Origin: Flavobacterium sp. CF108
Lineage (GTDB): Bacteria; Bacteroidota; Bacteroidia; Flavobacteriales; Flavobacteriaceae
Assembly: GCF_900129795.1 (NCBI RefSeq)
Contig: NZ_FQWW01000003.1
Location: 496,001 to 560,000, forward strand
Direction: 5' to 3'
DNA length: 64,000 nucleotides
Each line of letters begins with the position of its first letter. Positions within the stretch are counted from its first letter, which is position 1. A model generated the notes under the pieces. The model was not told where the DNA came from. It did no database searches and saw only the letters and a program-made list of their open reading frames with translations. This document shows positions 52,529 through 60,741 of this stretch, piece after piece. Both the position numbers and the translations under genes were made by a program.

Positions 52529-53236
52529 ATGAAAAAATCAACTATTACTGAAATTAAAGAACGATTTGACAATGATGTCGAACGATTTTCGAATTTAGAA
52601 ACGGGGCAATTGTCTACAATAGATGCGAAAGTTTCGCTAGAATTAATTACGGAAGCTTCAAAAAGAATTGTTCCTAATGCCACTCATGTTTTGGATATTG
52701 GCTGCGGTGCCGGAAATTATACTTTAATGATGTTGTCTAAATTGCCAAATTTAAACTGCACGTTGGTCGATTTGAGTTTACCAATGCTGGATAAAGCTTT
52801 AGAAAGAGTTTCGGCAGAAACAAATGGTAAAGTTGAAATTAAACAAGGAGATATTCGGGAAGTTGATTTACCAGAAAATGGTTTTGATATTATTTTGGCA
52901 GGAGCTGTTTTGCATCATTTAAGAGATGACGGAGATTGGGAAACTACTTTTACAAAGTTGTTTAAATTATTAAAACCAAGCGGCTGTTTTATGATTTCAG
53001 ATTTAATCACGCAGGATATCGATTTGCTGAATGAATATACCTGGCAGAGATATGGGGAATATTTAGAAGGAATAGGAGGGGCAGAATATCGCCAAAATGT
53101 ATTTGATTATATTGCTAAAGAAGATACGCCAAGATCTATGAATTACCAATTGGATTTGATGAAAAAAGTGGGTTTCAAAAGCGTAGAGATTTTACACAAG
53201 AATATGTGTTTTGGTGCTTTTGGCGGAATTAAATAA
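52529..53236 (+). CDS. Class I SAM-dependent methyltransferase
   Basis: 235 residues. SAM motif I VLDIGCGAGNYTLMMLSKL near residue 60, motif II CTLVDLSLPML, motif III VEIKQGDIREVDLPENGFDI, motif IV IILAGAVLHHLRDDGD. The helix-rich N-terminus (ERFDNDVERFSNLETGQLST) and the C-terminal VGFKSVEILHKNMCFGAFGG resemble Methyltransf_25/12-type enzymes. Substrate unknown. Divergent from a LysR regulator, which may control it. Confidence 0.9.
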   Translation: MKKSTITEIKERFDNDVERFSNLETGQLSTIDAKVSLELITEASKRIVPNATHVLDIGCGAGNYTLMMLSKLPNLNCTLVDLSLPMLDKALERVSAETNGKVEIKQGDIREVDLPENGFDIILAGAVLHHLRDDGDWETTFTKLFKLLKPSGCFMISDLITQDIDLLNEYTWQRYGEYLEGIGGAEYRQNVFDYIAKEDTPRSMNYQLDLMKKVGFKSVEILHKNMCFGAFGGIK

Positions 53237-53244
53237 AAAAGATT

Positions 53245-53340
53245 TGCCACGAATTGCACGAATTTTTACGAATTATTTTTTATTTAAACTGTTTTAATCA
53301 GAACAAAAAATTAGTGAAAATTAGCGAAATTCGTGGCAAA
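53245..53340. repeat. Inverted repeat (GCCACGAATT family)
   Basis: Arm TTGCCACGAATTGCACGAATT near 53244 and its degenerate complement ending TTCGTGGCAA near 53339. A shorter copy of the element seen at 16843. Confidence 0.85.
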
Positions 53341-53344
53341 AGCT

Positions 53345-54325
53345 TTAAATAATATCTACAACAATTTTTCCAATTGCAGAATTATCACTAACGGCTTTGT
53401 GGGCTTCTATAGCATTGTCTAAAGTGAATGTTCTAGGATCAATTAGTGGTTTTAGTTTTCCTTCTTTAATTAATTTTGTGGTTTCTTTTAAGATATCGCC
53501 GTGATGTTTTCTTCCTTCGTTACCAATCATTGGGCGTAAAACAAAAACACCGTGAATACTTGCAGAATGAAGTGAACTTATTGCTAAAGTATGGGTTCCA
53601 AATGCATAACAGCTGCTAATTTGACCGTAATGACGAATGGCTTTAAATGAATCATCAAGAGATTGACCTCCAACGGTATCATAAATAATATCAAAACCTT
53701 TTCCGTCAGTATATTTATTCACGTAATCTTCAACAGTTTCGGTTTTATAATCAATAGGAGTTGCTCCATACGATTTTACAATTTCTGCTTTTTGAGAAGA
53801 AACCGTTGCGTAAACATCAGCACCAAAAATTTTAGCCAGTTGTACAACCATGTGTCCAACGCCTCCTGCGCCTGCGTGTACCAAAACTTTGTCCCCTTTT
53901 TGAACTTTTGCTCTGTCAATTAAACCTTCCCAGGCTGTAAGCAATACCAGCGGAATCCCTGCTGCTTCTTTCATGGTTAGGTTTTTTGGTTTTATAGCTA
54001 ATAAATCAGCATCAACGGCAGTATATTCTGCTAAAGTTCCCTGAAGACCAAGAACACCACCGGCAAGTCCGTATACTTCGTCACCAACTTTAAACTCCGT
54101 TACGCCTTCGCCAATTTCTTCAATAACTCCGGCAAGATCTGTTCCTAAAACAGCAGGTAAAACAGGCGATGCATAAGGCGAAAGTCCAAGTCGGATTTTG
54201 TTATCGATTGGGTTTACGCCGCTTGCGTGTATTTTAACTAAAACTTCTCCTTTTTTAGGAGCTGGTTTTTCAATCTCAGTTTTTACGAATTCAGATTCGT
54301 ATGTATTTGTGAAAAGTGCTTTCAT
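53345..54325 (-). CDS. Zinc-type alcohol dehydrogenase/quinone oxidoreductase (MDR family)
   Basis: 326 residues. N-terminal GroES-like domain (VLVKIHASGVNPIDNKIRLG, VLGTDLAGVIEEIGEGV) and Rossmann domain (KVLVHAGAGGVGHMVVQLAK). The catalytic zinc Cys residues of true alcohol dehydrogenases are missing, so it is probably a zinc-independent quinone oxidoreductase-like member. It lies 12 bases before the monooxygenase gene end on the same strand, forming an operon with 54338 and 54619. Confidence 0.93.
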   Translation of the reverse strand: MKALFTNTYESEFVKTEIEKPAPKKGEVLVKIHASGVNPIDNKIRLGLSPYASPVLPAVLGTDLAGVIEEIGEGVTEFKVGDEVYGLAGGVLGLQGTLAEYTAVDADLLAIKPKNLTMKEAAGIPLVLLTAWEGLIDRAKVQKGDKVLVHAGAGGVGHMVVQLAKIFGADVYATVSSQKAEIVKSYGATPIDYKTETVEDYVNKYTDGKGFDIIYDTVGGQSLDDSFKAIRHYGQISSCYAFGTHTLAISSLHSASIHGVFVLRPMIGNEGRKHHGDILKETTKLIKEGKLKPLIDPRTFTLDNAIEAHKAVSDNSAIGKIVVDII

Positions 54326-54337
54326 AGCTTTACTTAA

Positions 54338-54616
54338 TTAAAGTATTTGGGTTGTTTTGTAAACCTGAATTGGTGCAGAAGTTAATGCTTCGCTTTTGCT
54401 GATGAAATCCTGTAAATGTGATTGATTGTTGTGAAGATCTAGGCCAGTTTGGTCTTTCCATTCTTCCCAAATAATAAATACGTTTTCAGAATTGTGAAGA
54501 TCATAGCGTACACAAGCAGCTTCTTTTCTTGTTTCGGTAACCAAGTTATTCAATAAGCTTTGAAGTTGTTGAATGTTTTCTTTTTTACTTTTAATAATGG
54601 CTGTAATAGATATCAT
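54338..54616 (-). CDS. Antibiotic biosynthesis monooxygenase-type (YgiN-like) protein
   Basis: 92 residues. A short ferredoxin-like fold: ISITAIIKSKKENIQQLQSL at the start, CVRYDLHNSENVFIIWEEWK in the middle, then a His-rich LDLHNNQSHLQDFISKSEAL. The ABM-family core. Members oxidise quinols or detoxify small aromatics. It lies 2 bases from the flavodoxin-type oxidoreductase gene, as YgiN lies next to MdaB in other bacteria. This supports a quinone-related stress operon. Confidence 0.9.
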   Translation of the reverse strand: MISITAIIKSKKENIQQLQSLLNNLVTETRKEAACVRYDLHNSENVFIIWEEWKDQTGLDLHNNQSHLQDFISKSEALTSAPIQVYKTTQIL

Positions 54617-54618
54617 GA

Positions 54619-55224
54619 TTATAAGGTTTTAAAGGTTTCTTCTAAATGTTTGGTATAATTTTCTTTGAAGATGACAATGTTTTCTGCAGTTGCACCTTTT
54701 TCAACGTCGTGGAAATGGAACCCGTTTAATTTTTCCATTCCTACAAATTTATTCATTTTATGGAAACCAAACATAACTCCTTCGTCTACAGATGTTTCTT
54801 CGAAGAATTCTCCCGGAAGTGTAAAGGCTGTTGCAGGTGCATTCCAACTTGTGGTCAGCATATATTTGCGTCCGTGTAACATTCCGCCAGTTCCGTAATT
54901 GATGTCAGGGTTTACTCGGCTTCTTCCGTCGCTTTTGTAAATTCCTTTTTGGTGTCCGGCTGTAAAAACGTCGTCGATGTATTTTTTGAAAAGATTTGGC
55001 AATTGAAACCACCAAACTGGTGTGTGATATACTACAACATCTGCCCAAACGAATTTTTCTACTTCTTCGTCTAAATCAAAATCTTGTTTGATGTCGGTTG
55101 TTTTAATCTCGAATTTGTTACTGTTTTTTAAGTATTCGATTGTCCAATCTGTAACGGTTTCATTGAATTTTCCACCTGAATGTGCAAAATTCTGACTTCC
55201 GTTGATGATAAATATTTTCTTCAT
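54619..55224 (-). CDS. NAD(P)H-dependent quinone oxidoreductase, MdaB-like flavodoxin fold
   Basis: 201 residues from the ATG at 55224; a far-upstream in-frame ATG (55335) would read through a dispersed repeat (55255-55345). KKIFIINGSQNFAHSGGKFN is the flavin-phosphate loop; VYHTPVWWFQLPNLFKKYID and YGTGGMLHGRKYMLTTSWNA are typical of MdaB. It reduces quinones in two-electron steps. First gene of a three-gene operon with the YgiN-like and MDR proteins. Confidence 0.92.
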   Translation of the reverse strand: MKKIFIINGSQNFAHSGGKFNETVTDWTIEYLKNSNKFEIKTTDIKQDFDLDEEVEKFVWADVVVYHTPVWWFQLPNLFKKYIDDVFTAGHQKGIYKSDGRSRVNPDINYGTGGMLHGRKYMLTTSWNAPATAFTLPGEFFEETSVDEGVMFGFHKMNKFVGMEKLNGFHFHDVEKGATAENIVIFKENYTKHLEETFKTL

Positions 55225-55254
55225 TTTACTTTTTGTTCTGATGAATCTGGGTTG

Positions 55255-55345
55255 CGTGAGGGATAGGAGTGGAAATCCTTTTGTGCCGGGGTTCGGCACA
55301 AAAGATTGGAACGGATAGCCCGGCCCTTGGGACACGCCCGAATTC
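55255..55345. repeat. Dispersed structured element with GTGCCGGGGTTCGGCAC hairpin, copy 2
   Basis: The same core hairpin as at 23541-23632 (34 identical bases), with flanks GAGGGATAGGAGTGGAAATC and GGAACGGATAGCCCGGCCC. Both copies lie in intergenic DNA next to minus-strand genes. Confidence 0.8.
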
Positions 55346-55375
55346 TAATTATTTAATTTTTTGAGATTTTTTTTT

Positions 55376-55505
55376 TGAAACACATAGAGACATAAATTTT
55401 TTTTTAAGATAGTTGAAAGAAACTAGTTTCTAACACATAGCCTATGTATGTTAATGCAAGTGAAACGTCTTTAACGACATTGTAAATCTATGTTTCTATG
55501 TGTTT
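55376..55505. repeat. Inverted repeat AAACACATAGAGACATA, copy 2
   Basis: The left arm AAACACATAGAGACATAAA (from about 55379) and right arm (about 55487-55505) are similar to the pair at 45130-45246. Confidence 0.75.
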
Positions 55506-55510
55506 AAATA

Positions 55511-56497
55511 TTATTTAAGTTTCGAAATCGCCTGATTAATGAAATCCAATTCTGAAGCTGATAAATCGAAATCCATTGTTTTTGCGTTTGAGATTGCTTG
55601 TTCTGCGTTTCTGGCTCCGGCTAAAACAATTGTAATTCCTTTTTGTAAAGTTGTCCAGCGTAAAACTAATTGCGAAATTGAAATGTGTTTTGCATTTGCC
55701 AATGAACTTAATTCTTCTACCAATGTTTTTACTTTTTGAAGATCGAATTGACCAAAATAGCCATTTCTATGGTCGTTATCTTTTAATTTACTGTTGGTGA
55801 AATATTTTCCGGTTAACAAACCTCTTTCCATCGGACTGTAAGCAATGATTCCGATATTTTCCTGAATCGTAAGCGGCACTAAATCGGTTTGAATTGCCTG
55901 ATTCAGCATACTAAAAGGAACTTGATTTGAAGCTAACTGAATTGTTTTTTGTGCTTCTTTAATTTGTTCTGCATTGTAATTACTAACTCCGGCTGCTCTG
56001 ATTTTTCCTTGTTGAATAAGGATTTCTAAAGCTTCCATAGTTTCCTGAATTGGAGTAGTGGAGTCTGGCCAGTGAATTTGCAATAAGTCGATATAATCAG
56101 TTTGAAGACGTTTTAAGCTTTCTTCAACTTCTTTTATTATGTTGTTTTTTGAAGCGTATTTATAGATTGGTAATTTTTTTCCGTTGTCATCGGCATCAAA
56201 AAAGAAATCGCCTTTTCCGTTATTGCTTCCGTCCCAAACCAAACCAAATTTGGTTAACAATTGTACTTTTGAACGATCTTGAGATTTTAAAGCTTCGCCA
56301 ATCATTTCTTCACTTAAACCAAATCCGTAAAAAGGAGCGGTGTCGATTGTGGTTACGCCATGAGCGATTGAAGCGTGAATGGAGTCGATTGAATCTTTCT
56401 TTTCGTTTCCGCCCCACATGTTTCCGCCAATGGCAAATGCACCGTAAGTTATGGTTGATAATTCAAGTTCTGAGTTGCCTAATTTTCTATATTCCAT
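55511..56497 (-). CDS. Aldo/keto reductase
   Basis: 328 residues. MEYRKLGNSELELSTITYGA start; TIDTAPFYGFGLSEEMIGEA with the catalytic Asp and Tyr; QLLTKFGLVWDG with the Lys; IDLLQIHWPDSTTPIQETME with the His. NADPH-binding near ISQLVLRWTTLQKGITIVLA and GARNAEQA. The family reduces aldehydes and ketones. It is divergent from the AraC regulator at 56617 with a 119-base gap, so that regulator may control it. Confidence 0.93.
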   Translation of the reverse strand: MEYRKLGNSELELSTITYGAFAIGGNMWGGNEKKDSIDSIHASIAHGVTTIDTAPFYGFGLSEEMIGEALKSQDRSKVQLLTKFGLVWDGSNNGKGDFFFDADDNGKKLPIYKYASKNNIIKEVEESLKRLQTDYIDLLQIHWPDSTTPIQETMEALEILIQQGKIRAAGVSNYNAEQIKEAQKTIQLASNQVPFSMLNQAIQTDLVPLTIQENIGIIAYSPMERGLLTGKYFTNSKLKDNDHRNGYFGQFDLQKVKTLVEELSSLANAKHISISQLVLRWTTLQKGITIVLAGARNAEQAISNAKTMDFDLSASELDFINQAISKLK

Positions 56498-56559
56498 GAT
56501 GTTAAAATTGATGTCTTAAAATTATTTGACAAAATTATACCATTTTTTTAACTGTTAAA

Positions 56560-56591
56560 TTGTATAAATTTGTCTTTTTTAGGTATATTTG
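56560..56591 (+). promoter_or_regulatory. Promoter of the AraC regulator gene
   Basis: TTG (56560-56562), a 21-base spacer and an exact -7 box TATATTTG (56584-56591). The start codon follows 25 bases later. This is a textbook Bacteroidota promoter without TAMGTA boxes. Confidence 0.75.
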
Positions 56592-56616
56592 CATACTGAA
56601 TTAATTGCTGCAGATT

Positions 56617-57462
56617 ATGAAAAAAGAAAATCTATATGAACCGTTTACAGTATCTTTTGAAACATTGGATGAATATCCGGATGTTGGAGATCGTCATAAT
56701 TTCTTTGAATTGGTTTACATTTTGGGCGGAACAGGAACGCAGTGTATCAACAAAAATATTTTTGAATATGATGCCGGACATATGTTTTTATTAACGCCTG
56801 AGGATTGTCATAATTTTACAATTGAAACCGAAACGAAGTTTTTCTTTTTAAGGTTTAATGATATTTACTTGAAGAATTCCAGTCTGCAAAACGAAAATAT
56901 TCAGCGTTTAGAATATATTCTGCAAAATGCTAATCATCAGCCGGGTTGTATTTTGAAAAATGATGCCGATAAATGTTTGGTGAAAGTGATGGTGGAAGCG
57001 ATTATTCGTGAACATCAGGATAAGGATGTTTACAACCAGGAATTGATTCAGCAATTGGTCAATACGTTGATTATTATTGTAGCACGAAACATTGCGAAGT
57101 ATTTACCGGAGCAGGTAAATATAGGTTCTGAGGCAAGAGCGATGGATATTTTACAATATATTCAAACTAATATTTATTATCCGGAGAAAATTAAAGCGGA
57201 ATCTATAAGTGATTATTTCGGAATTTCGAATACGTATCTAGGCCGTTATTTTAAGAAACATGCCAGCGAAACGATGCAGCAATATATCAGCAATTATAAA
57301 ACGAAGTTGATTGAGCATCGTTTACAATTCAGTGATAAGCGTATTAACGAAATTGCGTATGAATTTGGTTTTACGGATGAAAGCCATTTTAATAAATTCT
57401 TTAAAAAACAGAGAGGGAATAGTCCTTCGGAGTTTAGAAAAACGATTCGTATTAGTGCGTGA
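56617..57462 (+). CDS. AraC-family transcriptional regulator
   Basis: 281 residues from the ATG at 56617, placed right after its promoter; a TTG at 56605 is less likely. The N-terminal cupin-like part (HNFFELVYILGGTGTQCINK) binds an unknown effector. The C-terminal two-HTH domain reads SISDYFGISNTYLGRYFKKH and RINEIAYEFGFTDESHFNKF with FKKQRGNSPSEFRK. It is divergent from the aldo/keto reductase gene. Its 3' end (57418-57460) is duplicated at 58597-58638, flanking the RES-Xre module. Confidence 0.93.
   Translation: MKKENLYEPFTVSFETLDEYPDVGDRHNFFELVYILGGTGTQCINKNIFEYDAGHMFLLTPEDCHNFTIETETKFFFLRFNDIYLKNSSLQNENIQRLEYILQNANHQPGCILKNDADKCLVKVMVEAIIREHQDKDVYNQELIQQLVNTLIIIVARNIAKYLPEQVNIGSEARAMDILQYIQTNIYYPEKIKAESISDYFGISNTYLGRYFKKHASETMQQYISNYKTKLIEHRLQFSDKRINEIAYEFGFTDESHFNKFFKKQRGNSPSEFRKTIRISA
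57418..57460 (+). repeat. Direct repeat, left copy (3' end of araC)
   Basis: 43 bases from AATAGTCCTTCGGAGTT to AGTGCGT, in the araC coding end, including the first base of the stop codon. It is repeated at 58597-58638 with a single-base deletion. Confidence 0.9.
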
Positions 57463-57552
57463 TATGATGGCACGCGGATGACGCTGATTTAGACAGATTT
57501 TTTTATTTTTTTGCCACAGATTTAGAGGATTAAAATGATTTTTTAATCTGTA

Positions 57553-58023
57553 TTATTTGGTTTTAAATCTTGAATCAAAAGCCATTCTGGCTGTACTTAA
57601 GACTTTAATTTTTGATGCGTCTTTATGTTGCGGATTTATCAAATAATTAAATTCCTGCGGTACAATACTGCTTGGAACTTTTAGAACTGCGGCTTCGTTA
57701 TAATCTATAAAGTCGTCGCCAATTGTCTGGGTTATTAAAATAGGTGGTTTAGAATCCCAGTCTTCGGGTAAATCTTCCAGATGCACTTCTTGAATAGTGA
57801 TTTCGTCCGGGATTTCAATTTCTACATAAAAACGATCGACAGGTAAGTCTTCACTTAAATCTAAATGAACTGAAACTTCGAGTGTTGCCAGGGCTCTGCT
57901 TTCTGCTGCATATACCATTCGGGTATTAAGGCTGTTCCAGCGATAACCTTCAGACATTGATGCGCCAATTCCCTTTAAAGTTGCTGCCAAGTATTTTTCT
58001 CTTTCAATTCTAAATACTATCAT
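57553..58023 (-). CDS. RES-domain toxin
   Basis: 156 residues. RES proteins are NAD-degrading (NAD phosphorylase-like) toxins. The family's features are visible: GYRWNSLNTRMVYAAESRAL (Arg, Tyr and Ser-rich first motif), LATLEVSVHLD with the conserved Glu, and AVLKVPSSIVPQEFNYLINP with the Ser and Asn-Pro ending motif. Its start codon overlaps the stop of the Xre gene by 1 base (antitoxin first, toxin second), the standard order for this pair. It lies in a cassette flanked by direct repeats of the araC 3' end. Confidence 0.92.
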   Translation of the reverse strand: MIVFRIEREKYLAATLKGIGASMSEGYRWNSLNTRMVYAAESRALATLEVSVHLDLSEDLPVDRFYVEIEIPDEITIQEVHLEDLPEDWDSKPPILITQTIGDDFIDYNEAAVLKVPSSIVPQEFNYLINPQHKDASKIKVLSTARMAFDSRFKTK

Positions 58024-58523
58024 TATGCCAGGTTTCCGAATTCCAATCGATTCAAGCTGAATTTTACTTCGTTAATTCCTGTAATTGTATCTAGCATATT
58101 TTCTGGTGTATTTCCTCCAATAGACAGATTTGGTTTTTTTAGCCATCGTTGAAATTTTTCTTCTTCATCATTGAAAACCTCCAAACCGTAATCTATTAAT
58201 TCATTAATTAAAATCACCAATTCGCTGTCTCTGCTGTCTAAAAGAAGATGCTCACTTTTCTTTTTGTTATAAGTTGTCTGCGGAATTCCAACAATTGTCA
58301 AAACTGATTTTACAGGATTGTTTAATCTTCTGCTGATGACTTCAATAGAATCATAGGGAATGCCTGATCTTATGACTTCAACGCGCTCAAGTTTATTGCC
58401 CCAGCTGTATTCTTTACCTCCAGAGTTTAAGGTAGATCTCTTAATTGAGATTACTTTTCCTGATGCATTTTCAATACTTCTTTTAGTATCAAAAGGTTCT
58501 GTTTTTTGTTTTATATTTTTCAT
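58023..58523 (-). CDS. Xre/MbcA/ParS-type antitoxin of the RES module
   Basis: 166 residues. The N-terminal half contains an Xre-like helix-turn-helix (VISRRLNNPVKSVLTIVGIP with TTYNKKKSE). The C-terminal half is the DUF2384/MbcA-ParS-Xre toxin-binding region (EVFNDEEEKFQRWLKKPNLS, GGNTPENMLDTITGINEVKF, in which GG-x-TP is typical). Expected to bind the RES toxin and repress its own operon. It overlaps the toxin gene by one base. Confidence 0.92.
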   Translation of the reverse strand: MKNIKQKTEPFDTKRSIENASGKVISIKRSTLNSGGKEYSWGNKLERVEVIRSGIPYDSIEVISRRLNNPVKSVLTIVGIPQTTYNKKKSEHLLLDSRDSELVILINELIDYGLEVFNDEEEKFQRWLKKPNLSIGGNTPENMLDTITGINEVKFSLNRLEFGNLA

Positions 58524-58596
58524 AAGACAACTTATTTGCTGTAAAGATACAACAATTTTGTTGCACGATCAGAAAGTTGTTGAAAAATGTAAGCGT

Positions 58597-58638
58597 AATA
58601 GTCCTTCGGAGTTAGAAAAACGATTCGTATTAGTGCGT
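58597..58638 (+). repeat. Direct repeat, right copy (araC 3' end duplicate)
   Basis: 42 bases identical to 57418-57460 apart from one missing T in GAGTT(T)AG. It lies outside any gene, upstream of the antitoxin gene and before a dispersed inverted repeat. The 1179-base offset spans exactly the RES-Xre module. Confidence 0.9.
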
Positions 58639-58735
58639 AAACACGAATTACACGAATTACACGAATTTGCACTAATTTTTTTTACCCACAGATTAAAAGG
58701 ATTTTTAATTTGTGCTAATTCGTGGAATTTGTGTT
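58639..58735. repeat. ACACGAATT-family inverted repeat
   Basis: ACACGAATTACACGAATTAC arm near 58641 and complementary AATTCGTGGAATTTGTGT near 58713-58735, with a CCCACAGATTAAAAGG element between them. Confidence 0.75.
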
Positions 58736-59497
58736 TTAAATAATTTTCTTGATTACGCGTAGTTTGTGAGTGTGTTTGTTTAATTCTGGATTGTAAATTC
58801 CTGTGTGATCTAAACGGTCAATACGTACTTTTCCACTTGCGTGAATGATGTAATTATTCTCCATAATGATTCCAACGTGGATGATGTTACCTTCGTCGTT
58901 GTCAAAAAAGGCTAAATCACCAACTTCACTTTCTTCAATAAAACTTAAAGATTCTCCTTCGAGTGCCTGCTGTGACGCATCGCGATGAATTTTATATCCG
59001 TTTAGTTTGTAAACCATTTGTGTAAAACCGGAACAATCGATTCCGAATGGCGTTTTTCCGCCCCATAAATACGGAGCATTCAAATACATGAAAGCGGTAT
59101 TTATTAATGCACTTTTTGGTTTTATACCGCTAGTTTTTGTTCCTTCAAAATCAAAATTAGAAGTATTGATTTCGTTGTTGTTCAGAAATGATAAAGATGC
59201 TCCAAGCGGAATTGGAAGTAATAGGTTGTTAGGTGCAGTGATGTAGTCAATCAAATCTGCATTCAAAATAATGGCTTCTTTGCTTAACTGATTATACTGT
59301 TCCTCAGAAATTATCTGATATTGTTTAGAATCTACCCAGCCTATATAATCATCAAACTGAATTTTTATTCGTGCCCACTGATTTTGGCGTTCTAAAATTT
59401 CGATGTGTTCGCCAAACAAAAGTTGTGTAACGATTTCACTTCTGTCACTAGGCTCAGATCGAACGGGTACTATGGCAAGATTGCAGATTCCGAACAT
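58736..59497 (-). CDS. NlpC/P60 peptidoglycan endopeptidase with SH3 domains
   Basis: 253 residues. The N-terminal part (about 1-110) is SH3-like: LAIVPVRSEPSDRSEIVTQL and WARIKIQFDDYIGWVDSK. The C-terminal NlpC/P60 domain has catalytic Cys in FGIDCSGFTQMVYKLN, His in GNIIHVGIIMENN, and the third polar residue in IIHASGKVRIDRL. No signal peptide is visible, so export may be non-classical or the protein may act in recycling. It lies downstream of the thiolase gene on the same strand, separated by a terminator. Confidence 0.92.
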   Translation of the reverse strand: MFGICNLAIVPVRSEPSDRSEIVTQLLFGEHIEILERQNQWARIKIQFDDYIGWVDSKQYQIISEEQYNQLSKEAIILNADLIDYITAPNNLLLPIPLGASLSFLNNNEINTSNFDFEGTKTSGIKPKSALINTAFMYLNAPYLWGGKTPFGIDCSGFTQMVYKLNGYKIHRDASQQALEGESLSFIEESEVGDLAFFDNDEGNIIHVGIIMENNYIIHASGKVRIDRLDHTGIYNPELNKHTHKLRVIKKII

Positions 59498-59514
59498 TTA
59501 GATAATGTATTAGT

Positions 59515-59551
59515 TAAAAATTAGGAGTTATTAATTTTTAATAACTCCTAA
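59515..59551 (-). terminator. Terminator of the thiolase gene
   Basis: 13-bp perfect stem TTAGGAGTTATTA / TAATAACTCCTAA (59521-59533 and 59539-59551) with a T-rich tail on the minus strand. Confidence 0.85.
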
Positions 59552-59562
59552 TGAAATATTAT

Positions 59563-60741
59563 TTAAGCTCTTTCGATAACAATTGCAGATGCGCCGCCGC
59601 CGCCATTGCAGATTGCAGCAGCTCCGGTTTTAGCATTGTTTTGTTCTAAAACGTTTAGTAAAGTTACAATAATACGAGCTCCTGAACAACCCAGAGGATG
59701 TCCTAATGAAACTGCACCACCATTTACGTTTACTTTATCGTTATCTAGATTTAAGATTTTTGAATTGGCAAGTCCAACAACTGAAAATGCTTCGTTGAAT
59801 TCGAAATAATCAACATCGCCAATTGCAATTCCTGCTTTGTTTAAAGCTTTTGGTAATGCTTTTGCCGGGCTTGTAGTGAACCATTTTGGTTCTTGTGCAG
59901 CATCGGCATAACCTTTTATGTAAGCTAAAGGTTTTAGACCTAAAGCAGTCGCTTTTTCTTCAGACATTAAAACTAAAGCAGCAGCACCGTCATTGATTGT
60001 TGAAGCGTTTGCAGCCGTAACTGTTCCGTCTTTTGTAAAAACAGCACTTAACGAAGGGATTTTATCCAATTTTACATTGGTATATTCTTCGTCTTTAGAA
60101 ACAATAATTGGTTCTCCGCGTCTTTGCGGAACTTCAACTGGAACAACTTCATTGTCAAATTTTCCGGCATCCCAGGCTTTTGCGCTTCTTTCATAAGACT
60201 GAATAGCGAAATTATCTTGTTCTTCACGGCTGATGTTGTATTCAGTTGCACATAAATCAGCGCAAACTCCCATTGCGTTATTATCGTAAGCATCTGTCAA
60301 ACCATCTTTTTGCATTCCGTCGAGCATTGTTGCAGGGCCAAATTTGTTTCCGGCACGCATTTGTACGTAGTGTGGAATTAAGCTCATGCTTTCCATTCCG
60401 CCGGCAACTACAATTTCTGCATCACCGCAGGCGATTGCCTGTGCGCCAAACATTACAGCTTTCATCCCAGAGGCGCAGACTTTGTTTACTGTTGTGGCAG
60501 CAACTTCTACTGATAATCCTGCAAAAAGGGCAGCCTGACGAGCCGGAGCTTGTCCAACGCCTGCCTGGATTACGTTCCCCATGAAAACTTCATCAACTAA
60601 TTTTGGGTCTAGGTTAATTTTTGAAAGGGCTCCTTTTATGGCAGCAGCTCCTAATTTTGGTGCGGGTACGGTAGATAACCCTCCCATGAAACTTCCGATA
60701 GGTGTTCTAACGGCAGAAACGATAACAACTCTTTTGTTCAT
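59563..60741 (-). CDS. Acetyl-CoA C-acetyltransferase (thiolase)
   Basis: 392 residues from the ATG at 60741; an upstream in-frame start at 60912 adds 57 unlikely residues. The catalytic Cys is in NKVCASGMKAVMFG (around residue 90), the His in FNEAFSV (NEAF motif), and the second Cys in GGAVSLGHPLGCSGARI. N-terminus VIVSAVRTPIGSFMGG. It converts two acetyl-CoA to acetoacetyl-CoA or the reverse, in fatty-acid or ketone metabolism. Terminator at 59515. Confidence 0.96.
   Translation of the reverse strand: MNKRVVIVSAVRTPIGSFMGGLSTVPAPKLGAAAIKGALSKINLDPKLVDEVFMGNVIQAGVGQAPARQAALFAGLSVEVAATTVNKVCASGMKAVMFGAQAIACGDAEIVVAGGMESMSLIPHYVQMRAGNKFGPATMLDGMQKDGLTDAYDNNAMGVCADLCATEYNISREEQDNFAIQSYERSAKAWDAGKFDNEVVPVEVPQRRGEPIIVSKDEEYTNVKLDKIPSLSAVFTKDGTVTAANASTINDGAAALVLMSEEKATALGLKPLAYIKGYADAAQEPKWFTTSPAKALPKALNKAGIAIGDVDYFEFNEAFSVVGLANSKILNLDNDKVNVNGGAVSLGHPLGCSGARIIVTLLNVLEQNNAKTGAAAICNGGGGASAIVIERA

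Noticed and set aside
54619..55335. Longer start for the MdaB-like gene
   Set aside because: The extra 37 residues come from the dispersed GTGCCGG element; the flavodoxin fold starts at 55224.
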